Of a stretch of 16,572 nt of DNA, positions 8,206-15,127 are shown piece by piece. Within the stretch, counting starts at the first letter, position 1. Each line of letters begins with the position of its first letter. This DNA is from Anaerolineales bacterium. Lineage in GTDB: Bacteria; Chloroflexota; Anaerolineae; Anaerolineales; UBA4823. The notes under the pieces are model-generated. The model saw only the letters and a list, made by a program, of their open reading frames with translations, ran no database searches and was not told the DNA's origin. The DNA is taken from contig JAOAHK010000014.1 in NCBI GenBank assembly GCA_026415275.1, forward strand, positions 1 to 16,572, read 5' to 3'. The translations under genes and the position numbers were made by a program.

Positions 8206-9390
8206 ATGGGAGCGACAATGTCTTCCCCTGTAGAACGTTGGTTGGAACACGTGCGCGTTCTTGCTGTGGACATCGGTCCGCGTGGTCCCACTCGCGAGGG
8301 CGAGCGACGCGGCGCATTGTATGCCAAAGAACAATTCGAGCAGTTGGGCTTGCAACCCCGTTGGGAGACCTTCCGCAGCGCCCGTTCCATTTTTCACCCG
8401 CACCTGATTGGGGCAATCCTGATGTTGCTTGCCTTTATCCTTTTTCCGCTAGGGGGTCGGGTAACCGCAGCGATTGCCGCTTTGCTTTCCATTTTGGTTC
8501 TGATCAACGAGGTGCTGGAACTCAGCTTTCGCGACAATCTCTTTCGCTGGCTGGTGCCCAAAGGGGAAAGCCAGAACGTCTATGCCATTCTGCCTCCGCA
8601 GGGTGAGCATCGCGCGGATTTGATCCTGGTCGGGCATGTGGACAGTCAGCGCACACCGTTGATCTTCAAAAACAGAACTTGGGTGAAGAGATACGACCGT
8701 TTCACCTTTATTGCCTTTGCCAGCTTCATCTTGCAAGCTATTCTCTATACTTTGGCGGCGATTTTCGGTTGGGGCTGGGTTTGGTATGTCACGATTTTTA
8801 CCGCCGTTTGTGCCATTCTACTGGCAGCGATGTGCATCCAAGCCGACCTGACGCCCTTCACTGCCGGAGCGAACGACAATGCCACGGCAGTGGGCATGGT
8901 GCTAACCCTGACCGAGGAATTGCTGCGCCAACCTTTGCAGCACACCCGCGTCTGGGCGGTGATCACCGGCTGCGAGGAGGTGCAACACTACGGCATGATC
9001 GATTTTTACAAGCATCACCTCCCCGAATTAAAATCGCCTCGGGCGGTGGTTTTCGAGATGCTGGGGTGTGCTGGTCCGGCTTGGGTGACACGAGAAGGAA
9101 TTGTCATACCGTTCCACAGCGACCCACAAATGGTCGCCCTCGCCGAACGCTTGAGCGCCGAGAATCCCCAATGGGGCGCCTATCCAAACAAGATCAGCGG
9201 TGGCAACTCGGAACTTTCGGATGCCGTGCGCTTTGGCGTGCCGGGCATCACCTTCTTTGGCTTGACCCCCGATGGCGAAGCTCCGTACTGGCATCAAACC
9301 GAAGACACTTTTGACAAAATGAACCCCGAAATCATGGAAAAAACCTGGCAGATGGTTCAGGCTTTTATCCGACGTTTGGATAGAGAATAG
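8206..9390 (+). CDS. Membrane-embedded M28-family zinc metallopeptidase
   Basis: A 394-residue protein of the M28 aminopeptidase/glutamate-carboxypeptidase-like family, which uses two zinc ions to cleave terminal residues from peptides. Likely ligands in order: H144 (GHVDS, with D146), D224 (GANDNATAVG), the E257/E258 pair (GCEEVQ), E284 (VVFEMLG, where many relatives have Asp) and H363 (YWHQTEDTF). Four hydrophobic segments interrupt the fold: about 66-81 and 86-104 before the first ligand, and about 167-187 and 190-212 between the first and second ligands. There is no signal peptide. An AAGGAGG site (8195-8201) is 4 bases from the ATG; another ATG at 8218 is further off and less likely. It is transcribed away from the importer operon and 104 bases ahead of the SARP gene. 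Catalytic class is well supported; substrate and biological role are unknown. Confidence 0.87.
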   Translation: MGATMSSPVERWLEHVRVLAVDIGPRGPTREGERRGALYAKEQFEQLGLQPRWETFRSARSIFHPHLIGAILMLLAFILFPLGGRVTAAIAALLSILVLINEVLELSFRDNLFRWLVPKGESQNVYAILPPQGEHRADLILVGHVDSQRTPLIFKNRTWVKRYDRFTFIAFASFILQAILYTLAAIFGWGWVWYVTIFTAVCAILLAAMCIQADLTPFTAGANDNATAVGMVLTLTEELLRQPLQHTRVWAVITGCEEVQHYGMIDFYKHHLPELKSPRAVVFEMLGCAGPAWVTREGIVIPFHSDPQMVALAERLSAENPQWGAYPNKISGGNSELSDAVRFGVPGITFFGLTPDGEAPYWHQTEDTFDKMNPEIMEKTWQMVQAFIRRLDRE

Positions 9391-9494
9391 GAGAATGAGT
9401 GGAGGGAAGCTTAACCTACCCGGTAAAAGATGAGAAAGGAAGAGCCCGCCATTCCAAAGCCTTTTCACAAGGTCAGAAGCAGGTGATTTGACCA

Positions 9495-12356
9495 ATGTTA
9501 CGCATTCGATTATTGGGTGAGTTCAGTCTGATCTACGGTGAACAACCGGTGTCCGGAATCAATAGCCGCCGTCTGCAATCATTGTTAGCCTACCTCGTCC
9601 TTCATCGTCATTCCCCACAATCCCGCCGCTATCTAGCTTTCCTGTTCTGGCCCGATTCCACTGAAACCCAGGCGCATACCAATCTACGCAAGTTGCTCCA
9701 CCAACTTCATCGAGTCCTGCCGGATGCCGATCAATTCCTACACGTTGACGCGCAGTTTCTGCAATGGCGCAACGATGCTCCCTTTACCCTTGATGTAGCC
9801 GACTTTGAACGCGCCCTTACTGAGACTTCCTCAACCGAACAACTGCAAGAAGCGGTTGATCTCTATCGTGGCGATCTATTGCCAGATTGTTACGACGATT
9901 GGATTCTATCGGAACGCGAGCGATTGCACCAGATGCTTGCCGAGATATTGGAGGGGTTAATTGCCCAACTGGAAAGCGATCGAGACTTTCACAAGGCAAT
10001 TGCGTATGCGCAACGTTTGGTGCGCCATGACCCCTTGCTCGAAGAAGCCTATCGTCACCTGATGGGATTATATGCCCGGCGCGGCGACCGCGCCGGCATC
10101 GTGCGGACATATCAAACCTGTGAAGCCGTCTTGCGGCGCGAATTGGATATTGGTACCAGTCCGGTCACCCGGGCGGTCTTTGAACAATGCTTGCAGATGG
10201 CTGCGGTTGTCCCTGCGGAGGTAACACCGGCGTCGGCTTCCCACCCCGAGCAGGGCTCGAACAATCTACCGCTGTCACTATCCCGCTTTATCGGTCGCGA
10301 GCGGGAGCGAAGCGAAGTCCAACACCTCGTCTTGACTCAACGTCTGGTGACGCTGAGCGGCGCGGGCGGGATCGGCAAGACCAGACTGGCACTTGCCGCG
10401 GCAGGGGGGTTGCTGGATGCCTTTATCGACGGTGTCTGGCATATAGACCTTGCCCCGCTATCCGACCCGGAACTGGTAACGCCAACAGTAGCGGCGGTCT
10501 TGGGTGTTCGCGAAGAGAGTGGATTACCATTGCTCGCTTGTCTTGTGAATTTTCTACGCCAGAAGCGGCTGCTATTGATCCTGGACAATTGCGAACATCT
10601 GGTTAAAGCCGTCTGCACCTTCATCGAAACTGTAATGCCAGCCGCTCCGGGTATACACATCTTGGTCACCAGCCGCATTGTGCTAGGCATGGCGAGTGAA
10701 GCGAGCTGGCGCGTGCCTGCGCTGGCTGTTCCGGAGAGCTTGGATGGGACTGAACGCAATGAGTCTTTCAGCCCCAGCCCGGCGCAGATGATTGGGCAAT
10801 ATGAGAGCGTGCAGGTCTTTGTGGATCGAGCTGTGGCTGTACTGCCCACGTTTGCCCTAACCGAGAAGAACGCACCGGCCGTGGCGCAGATCTGTCGGCG
10901 GTTGGACGGCATCCCGCTGGCGCTGGAACTGGCGGCGGCCTGGGTTCGGCTGCTGACGGTAGCGCAGATTGCGGAACGTCTGGATGACGCCCTGCAACTG
11001 CTGGCGCAGGAACGACCGACAGCCTTACCCCGCCGCCAAACGCTACGAGCGACTTTAGACTGGAGTCACTCCCTGTTGACCTCTCCAGAGCAGGTGTTGT
11101 TCCGCCGCTTGGCAGCTTTTGCCGGAAGCTTCACACTAGAGGCGGCGGAGTTCGTCGGCAGTGGCGCCGACTTAGCGCCGGCGCAGGTGCTTTATCTGCT
11201 CGCCGGCTTAGCCGACAAGTCCTTGGTAAATGTGGAATTGTCGAGTACGATCACGCGCTTTCGTCTGCATGAGGTGACGCGGCAGTATGCTTGCGCCAAG
11301 TTAATTGAGGCCGGTGAAGAAGCTGCGGTGCGCAACTACCACCTGGATTTCTATTGTCGCCTTGCCGAGTCACTGGAGGCAAACCTGCTGGGCACTTTGC
11401 CACCCGGCGCCTTTGAGCGACTGACCCAAGAATACGACAACTTGCAAACGGCACTGGAATGGAGCACCCGCGAAGGGGGAGAGAGCCTACTCGGACTGCG
11501 CCTGGCTGCTGCCCTAGTCGATTTTTTGGAACTGCGCGGGCGGCTCAGGGCCGAGCGCGGCTGGCTGGAAATGCTATTAAACCGGGTAGGCGCAGAGGCA
11601 CCGCCGAACCTGCAAGCAAAGGCATTGCGCGCCGCCGGCAAGGTAGCCTATTATTATTGTGACTTTGCGATAGCGCGCTCGTTCTTTGAGCAAAGCCTGA
11701 CGCTAGACCGAGAGGTAGCAAACTATCCACGCCGGGCAGATACCTTGGGCAGGCTGGGGTTTCTGTTCGGAATCCAAGGAGAGTATGCCGCCGCCGAGCC
11801 GTGCTATCGGGAAAGCCTCGCTCTCTATCGGGCGCTGGAAGATCGCAGTGGTGTTGGAAGGGCACTCAGCGAGCTGGGGTATATCGCCCTGCGGCAAGGG
11901 AACTATGATCAGGCGCATTCATACCTAGAAGAAAGCCTGAGACAGTTTTGCTCTCCGCAAGACCTATATCTGGAGGCTCGCGCCAGGCATTACCTGGGAC
12001 ACACCGCCCGTTTGGAGGGGGACTATGCTCAAGCCCATGCCCACTATAACCGTGCGGCGATTATCCTCCAAGAGATGAACAACTCTTGGGGTTTGTTCTA
12101 TTTGCTAGAAGCGTATGCCTGCCTTGCCGTTGCCGAAGCGCAATGGGCGCGTGCCGCGCGGCTGTTCGGCGCAGTGGAACGCCTCGGGGAAACCATCGGA
12201 GCAGTCATGGCACCGGTCGAGCGCGTTGAGTATGATTGCGGTATCGCAACCGCCCGCACTGCGCTGGGTGAGAAACTCTGGGCGGAAGAGTGGGCGGCTG
12301 GCCAGTCACCGACGCTAGACAAGATTATCGCCTACGCCATGGAAGCTTCCCCATAG
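9495..12356 (+). CDS. SARP-type transcriptional activator with BTAD, NB-ARC and TPR domains
   Basis: A 953-residue AfsR-like STAND regulator. Residues 1-95 form the OmpR-like winged helix (MLRIRLLGEFSL, then FWPDSTETQAHTNLRKLLHQ) and 100-240 the BTAD domain (YRGDLLPDCYDDWILSERER). The NB-ARC ATPase follows: GRERE near 268, Walker A SGAGGIGKT (288-296), Walker B LLILDN (360-365), sensor VTSR (391-394) and GIPLALELAAAW (472-483). The C-terminal half carries TPR-like pairs (about 708-740, 748-780, 788-820, 828-860), e.g. QGEYAAAEPCYRESLALYRAL. Such proteins bind direct repeats ahead of promoters and activate transcription once ligand and ATP release autoinhibition. The ATG has an AGGTGA site 8 bases upstream. 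A fitting set of direct repeats lies just downstream at 12452-12481, so a neighbouring target is likely. Partner signal unknown. Confidence 0.93.
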   Translation: MLRIRLLGEFSLIYGEQPVSGINSRRLQSLLAYLVLHRHSPQSRRYLAFLFWPDSTETQAHTNLRKLLHQLHRVLPDADQFLHVDAQFLQWRNDAPFTLDVADFERALTETSSTEQLQEAVDLYRGDLLPDCYDDWILSERERLHQMLAEILEGLIAQLESDRDFHKAIAYAQRLVRHDPLLEEAYRHLMGLYARRGDRAGIVRTYQTCEAVLRRELDIGTSPVTRAVFEQCLQMAAVVPAEVTPASASHPEQGSNNLPLSLSRFIGRERERSEVQHLVLTQRLVTLSGAGGIGKTRLALAAAGGLLDAFIDGVWHIDLAPLSDPELVTPTVAAVLGVREESGLPLLACLVNFLRQKRLLLILDNCEHLVKAVCTFIETVMPAAPGIHILVTSRIVLGMASEASWRVPALAVPESLDGTERNESFSPSPAQMIGQYESVQVFVDRAVAVLPTFALTEKNAPAVAQICRRLDGIPLALELAAAWVRLLTVAQIAERLDDALQLLAQERPTALPRRQTLRATLDWSHSLLTSPEQVLFRRLAAFAGSFTLEAAEFVGSGADLAPAQVLYLLAGLADKSLVNVELSSTITRFRLHEVTRQYACAKLIEAGEEAAVRNYHLDFYCRLAESLEANLLGTLPPGAFERLTQEYDNLQTALEWSTREGGESLLGLRLAAALVDFLELRGRLRAERGWLEMLLNRVGAEAPPNLQAKALRAAGKVAYYYCDFAIARSFFEQSLTLDREVANYPRRADTLGRLGFLFGIQGEYAAAEPCYRESLALYRALEDRSGVGRALSELGYIALRQGNYDQAHSYLEESLRQFCSPQDLYLEARARHYLGHTARLEGDYAQAHAHYNRAAIILQEMNNSWGLFYLLEAYACLAVAEAQWARAARLFGAVERLGETIGAVMAPVERVEYDCGIATARTALGEKLWAEEWAAGQSPTLDKIIAYAMEASP

Positions 12357-12396
12357 ACCTGTAAAGAACTTGTCGCATATACTCGAAGCGAAGAGC

Positions 12397-12431
12397 AGCC
12401 GACCGAGATCATACAATCAGGTCGGCTTTTT
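12397..12431 (+). terminator. Intrinsic terminator of the SARP gene
   Basis: Perfect 8-bp stem AGCCGACC (12397-12404) with GGTCGGCT (12420-12427), a 15-base loop, and TTTTT running to 12431. It lies 40 bases after the SARP stop and separates that gene from the promoter that follows. Confidence 0.85.
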
Positions 12432-12451
12432 GTCTCCCTCACTTCTCCATT

Positions 12452-12495
12452 GCAACGCTCAAGCAACGCTTTAGAAACGCTGCTTTTGCTATATT
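12452..12495 (+). promoter_or_regulatory. Putative SARP-dependent promoter: three 11-bp-spaced direct repeats plus extended -10
   Basis: GCAACGCT occurs at 12452-12459 and again at 12463-12470, with a one-mismatch copy GAAACGCT at 12474-12481, so the period is exactly 11 bp. Eight bases after the third copy comes TATATT at 12490-12495, preceded by TGC to give an extended -10. No -35 hexamer exists at the right distance; that place is taken by the repeats. Known SARP targets have 11-bp-period heptamers with the last copy 8 bp from the -10. The predicted start of transcription is near 12502, driving the small gene at 12639 and perhaps genes beyond it. Confidence 0.6.
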
Positions 12496-12638
12496 GATAT
12501 TGTGTACCTTGACATTGGACACATTTGGAGTCGAGCTTTCGGGCGAACCGCATCTTGTCCAGTTTGCGCTCAGTGGTCTTGTTTTGATTCCATCTCATCT
12601 TGGCCGGCGCATACGCGCCACGCTTCAAAGAGAAGCCT

Positions 12639-12872
12639 ATGACCGAACCAAATGCCGGTTTCGACGAATTGCGAGATACACACCGCAGCACCTTGTTCAC
12701 CGTGCGGGTTTGGCAGGAAGAGCTGGGCGAAGGACAGAGCGAATGGCGCGGCAAAGCGCAGCATGTGCTGAGTGGCGAGACGCGCTATTTTCGTGACTGG
12801 CAGATATTGGTAGCGTTCATTGTAGAAAGCGCCACATCCATCCAGCGTGTGGATCCCCAAGAAGGAAAGTGA
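12639..12872 (+). CDS. Small conserved-looking hypothetical protein (77 aa)
   Basis: A short cytoplasmic-type protein with no signal peptide or membrane segment. It contains FTVRVWQEELGEGQSEWRG followed by AQHVLSGETRYFRDWQILVAFI: a strand-rich pattern with a WRG-x-xQH turn, an RYFRDW motif and a terminal hydrophobic helix. From memory this resembles small proteins of unknown function found in Chloroflexota, often near large regulators; I cannot check that here. The ATG at 12639 is chosen because the family-like part begins soon after. The upstream site is only AGAGAAG, and an alternative TTG start at 12600 would add 13 residues. It lies about 137 bases downstream of the putative SARP promoter with no other gene between, so it is the most direct candidate target. 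The opposite-strand frame over the same bases has no protein character. Confidence 0.65.
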   Translation: MTEPNAGFDELRDTHRSTLFTVRVWQEELGEGQSEWRGKAQHVLSGETRYFRDWQILVAFIVESATSIQRVDPQEGK

Positions 12873-13063
12873 TGTGAATCTATCACCCTCAGACCGCGTC
12901 ATCTTCGCCTATTTCTTCTGGAGCAGAACTCTGGTTTGGTCAAATGTATGCGATTGCTCGCTTATCTATTTATCCCAGCGGCCTTTCGAAATGATGGAGC
13001 ATTAATGCTTGCAGATATCTTATGCAGGCGAGAAATTGGCTCAATGCCCTATATGAAGACCTT

Positions 13064-13085
13064 AAGTAAGTGACGTAATTTACTT
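13064..13085. promoter_or_regulatory. Dyad upstream of the secreted-protein gene
   Basis: AAGTAA (13064-13069) and TTACTT (13080-13085) are inverted copies around a 10-base centre, ending 30 bases before the start codon at 13116. The TATAAA at 13090-13095 nearby is too close to the ribosome binding site to be a normal -10. It could be an operator or a small leader hairpin; support is positional only. The rest of 12873-13063 shows nothing I can name. Confidence 0.2.
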
Positions 13086-13115
13086 TGTTTATAAATTTCC
13101 AAAGGAGGTCCTTCC

Positions 13116-14639
13116 GTGAAAAAGGGATTTATTTTTCTTACAACCCTTACCTTAGTTTTGCTCGTTCCGGCACTGGCCGGAGGGCACGGCCTTGCCCAAA
13201 GCTTCGGCTCCGGCGGTAAGCGGTTACAGGTCGACTCCTTGAGCAGTCCTGCCTTGACTCTGCCCAGTACCGGCTTCACCTATCAAGGTCAACTCAAACA
13301 AGGCGGCAACCTCGTCAGCGGCACCTGTGATTTTCAATTTGGTCTCTACGACGCGGCGACTTCGGGTAACCAACTTGGCAACACCCAGACCATCCTCGGT
13401 GTGAATGTTTCAAACGGGTTATTCACTGTGCAGTTGAACGGTAGCGGCGAGTTTGGGGATAATGCCTTTGACGGCAACGCGCGTTGGCTGGCAATTAGCG
13501 TGCGCTGTCCGGGCGGTATCGGGGGCTACACTAATCTAGGACGCCAAGCCCTTACCGCAACTCCCAATGCGTTGTACAGCCTCTCTACCGGGGCGTTGCG
13601 GGGCTACGCCATCGTGCCCAACAGACCACCGAATAATGGTCAGGTGCTCAAATGGGAGGGATCGGGGTGGGCGCCGGCAATGGATAACAAAAATCCCTAC
13701 ACGCGCACAGTGATTGTTAGCCCGATCGGCACTGAGTATGATAACGGACAAGCTCTCCTAGATGCCCTAGGTAGCATTAGAAGCACCTCCCCCAGCAACC
13801 CCTGGCTACTTAAGATTGAACCAGGGGTGTACAACCTAGGCACAGCCACGCTGCAAATGAAGGAATTCGTGGACATCGAAGGCTCTGGCGAGGGTGTTAC
13901 TATCATCACCGCATCCGGCAGTACGGAGCCCGCCGGCACAGTGAGGGGTGCAAACAACGCTGCGCTGCGCTTCCTGACCGTGCAGAACAGCGGTGAGAAC
14001 TCTTATGCCATTGCCATCGATAATGACACCGTTTCACCACAATTGATGCACGTGACGGCTATTGCCACAGGGGGCATCACCCAGAACTTCGCCGTGAGAA
14101 ACATAGATAACTCAGCGTCGATGACCCATGTAACCGCCGTTGCGCGGGGAAGTGCCACCGATAATTTCGGCGTGTACAACAGCGGCACTCTTTCTCTGGA
14201 CATACGGCATGTGAAAATCGATGTTTCTGATGGCACTTTCAATATCGGCTTGAACAACCATTATTCCACTTTACTAGTGGAGGATCTGGTTATTACCGCC
14301 TCGGGCGGAAGTATGAACTACGGTGCCGTCAACGGTGATTCTTCTCTGTACATCCGAGGCAGCTTCCTTTACGTCGGCAACGCTTCTTATCAGAACATCG
14401 GCATACAAAACGTTAAATATAGCGCTGGGGGCAAGGTGCAAATTGACAATTGTAAGATTACAGTCGGCATCGGCAGTCCCGGAAACTATACCATTTACAA
14501 CGACATCAACTATGAAACCGCTATCGGTGCATCCCATCTCGATGGAGGGCCAACATATAGTTGCTCGGGTGCCTGTCCTGTGACTTGTGCCGGGGTCTAC
14601 GACTCAACCTATACGTTTTACGCCAACACTTGCCCTTAG
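13116..14639 (+). CDS. Secreted two-domain protein: N-terminal tail-fibre-like module and beta-helix
   Basis: A 507-residue exported protein starting at GTG, fixed by a perfect AAAGGAGGT site (13101-13109) 6 bases upstream. The signal peptide spans about residues 1-27 (MKKGFIFLTT, hydrophobic core, then GLAQ). Residues about 52-158 form a compact beta domain (FTYQGQLKQGGN, CDFQFGLYDA, ISVRCPGG, ATPNALYS) that I associate with surface proteins carrying fibre-like or adhesive modules. After a linker (PNRPPNNGQVLKWEGSGW) comes a right-handed beta-helix of the pectin-lyase type, about 195-478, with turns such as LRFLTVQNSGENSYAIAI and MTHVTAVARGSATDNFGVYN. No catalytic residues of pectinases are recognisable. 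The C-terminus is Cys-rich (C483, C487, C491, C506; CAGVYD near 491-496). It is probably a cell-surface or secreted structural protein. The next gene starts 10 bases later. Confidence 0.8.
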   Translation: MKKGFIFLTTLTLVLLVPALAGGHGLAQSFGSGGKRLQVDSLSSPALTLPSTGFTYQGQLKQGGNLVSGTCDFQFGLYDAATSGNQLGNTQTILGVNVSNGLFTVQLNGSGEFGDNAFDGNARWLAISVRCPGGIGGYTNLGRQALTATPNALYSLSTGALRGYAIVPNRPPNNGQVLKWEGSGWAPAMDNKNPYTRTVIVSPIGTEYDNGQALLDALGSIRSTSPSNPWLLKIEPGVYNLGTATLQMKEFVDIEGSGEGVTIITASGSTEPAGTVRGANNAALRFLTVQNSGENSYAIAIDNDTVSPQLMHVTAIATGGITQNFAVRNIDNSASMTHVTAVARGSATDNFGVYNSGTLSLDIRHVKIDVSDGTFNIGLNNHYSTLLVEDLVITASGGSMNYGAVNGDSSLYIRGSFLYVGNASYQNIGIQNVKYSAGGKVQIDNCKITVGIGSPGNYTIYNDINYETAIGASHLDGGPTYSCSGACPVTCAGVYDSTYTFYANTCP

Positions 14640-14649
14640 GAGGTGCGCG

Positions 14650-14994
14650 ATGAAGCACAGAAAGACTGATGAAGCCCTTGCTAAGATTCGCAACCTTCGC
14701 AGGGATAGTCGATCGCTTATCCTCCTCGCCGCTCTGCTCTTGTTGGCATCGGCTGGTTGGACACGGTCGCAGGTAAACAATCATGGCGGTTACGAACTGG
14801 TGTGGTGGACGGTGGATGGCGGCGGAAACACCTTCAATGCCGCAGGCGGTTATGTGCTCGGCGGCACGATCGGGCAGGTCGATGCAGGGCAACCTCTTGC
14901 TAACGGTGGATATCTCCTCGTCGGAGGCTTCTGGGGCGGCGCGACCGGGTTTTACCGTATTTACCTGCCGTTAGCACTCAAGGGCCAACCATAG
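14650..14994 (+). CDS. Small secreted protein with GGY repeat and YLPLALK tail
   Basis: A 114-residue exported protein. The start at 14650 is set by AGGAGGTG at 14638-14645, which overlaps the stop of the previous gene; an open frame extends upstream to 14587, but that start has no such site. A basic N-terminus (MKHRKTDEALAKIRNLRR) precedes a hydrophobic stretch at about 22-36, a signal peptide or an N-terminal anchor. The exported part has three GGY units exactly 20 residues apart (46-48, 66-68, 86-88): GGYELVWWTVDGG, GGYVLGGTIGQVDAG, GGYLLVGGFWGG. It ends YRIYLPLALKGQP. From memory, secreted Chloroflexota proteins often combine this GTIGQxDAG module with a C-terminal YLPL(V/A)L(K/R) tail; a sorting or anchoring role is my guess. 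It is almost surely co-transcribed with the 13116-14639 gene. Confidence 0.8.
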   Translation: MKHRKTDEALAKIRNLRRDSRSLILLAALLLLASAGWTRSQVNNHGGYELVWWTVDGGGNTFNAAGGYVLGGTIGQVDAGQPLANGGYLLVGGFWGGATGFYRIYLPLALKGQP

Positions 14995-15020
14995 GTTCAC
15001 CTGCTTCATTAACGCAGACT

Positions 15021-15045
15021 ATCCCTGACCACGCGTAGTCAGGAT
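15021..15045. repeat. Imperfect hairpin in the intergenic spacer
   Basis: ATCCCTGAC (15021-15029) faces GTCAGGAT (15038-15045), with one bulged base and an ACGCGT-containing loop. No T-run follows on either strand, so it is not a typical terminator. The GTCATCCTGA-like flank, read on the minus strand, recalls dispersed intergenic repeats, but I have only this single copy. Confidence 0.25.
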
Positions 15046-15127
15046 GACAAACGTATACAGCGAAATACTAAAAGTATATGCCCTATCAAGAGAGTTGTTT
15101 TCATTAGATAAAGAAAGGAGAAATAAA

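Noticed and set aside
8679..9314. Second plus-strand frame of 211 codons inside the M28 gene
   Set aside because: It is out of frame with the peptidase motifs, rich in Arg, His and Cys in the manner of a shifted frame, and without a start site.
12509..12514. Perfect TTGACA as a -35 box
   Set aside because: No acceptable -10 occurs at 15-19 bases downstream (CGAGCT-like sequence), and it lies after the better promoter at 12487-12495.
12332..12754. Minus-strand open frame of 140 codons across the SARP 3' end, terminator and promoter repeats
   Set aside because: It crosses a strong terminator and lies opposite the better-supported small gene at 12639; its composition is low in recognisable motifs and it has no ribosome binding site.
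14587..14649. Longer form of the GGY-repeat protein starting at 14587
   Set aside because: That start lies inside the previous gene without a ribosome binding site, whereas 14650 has AGGAGGTG and gives a proper export signal.
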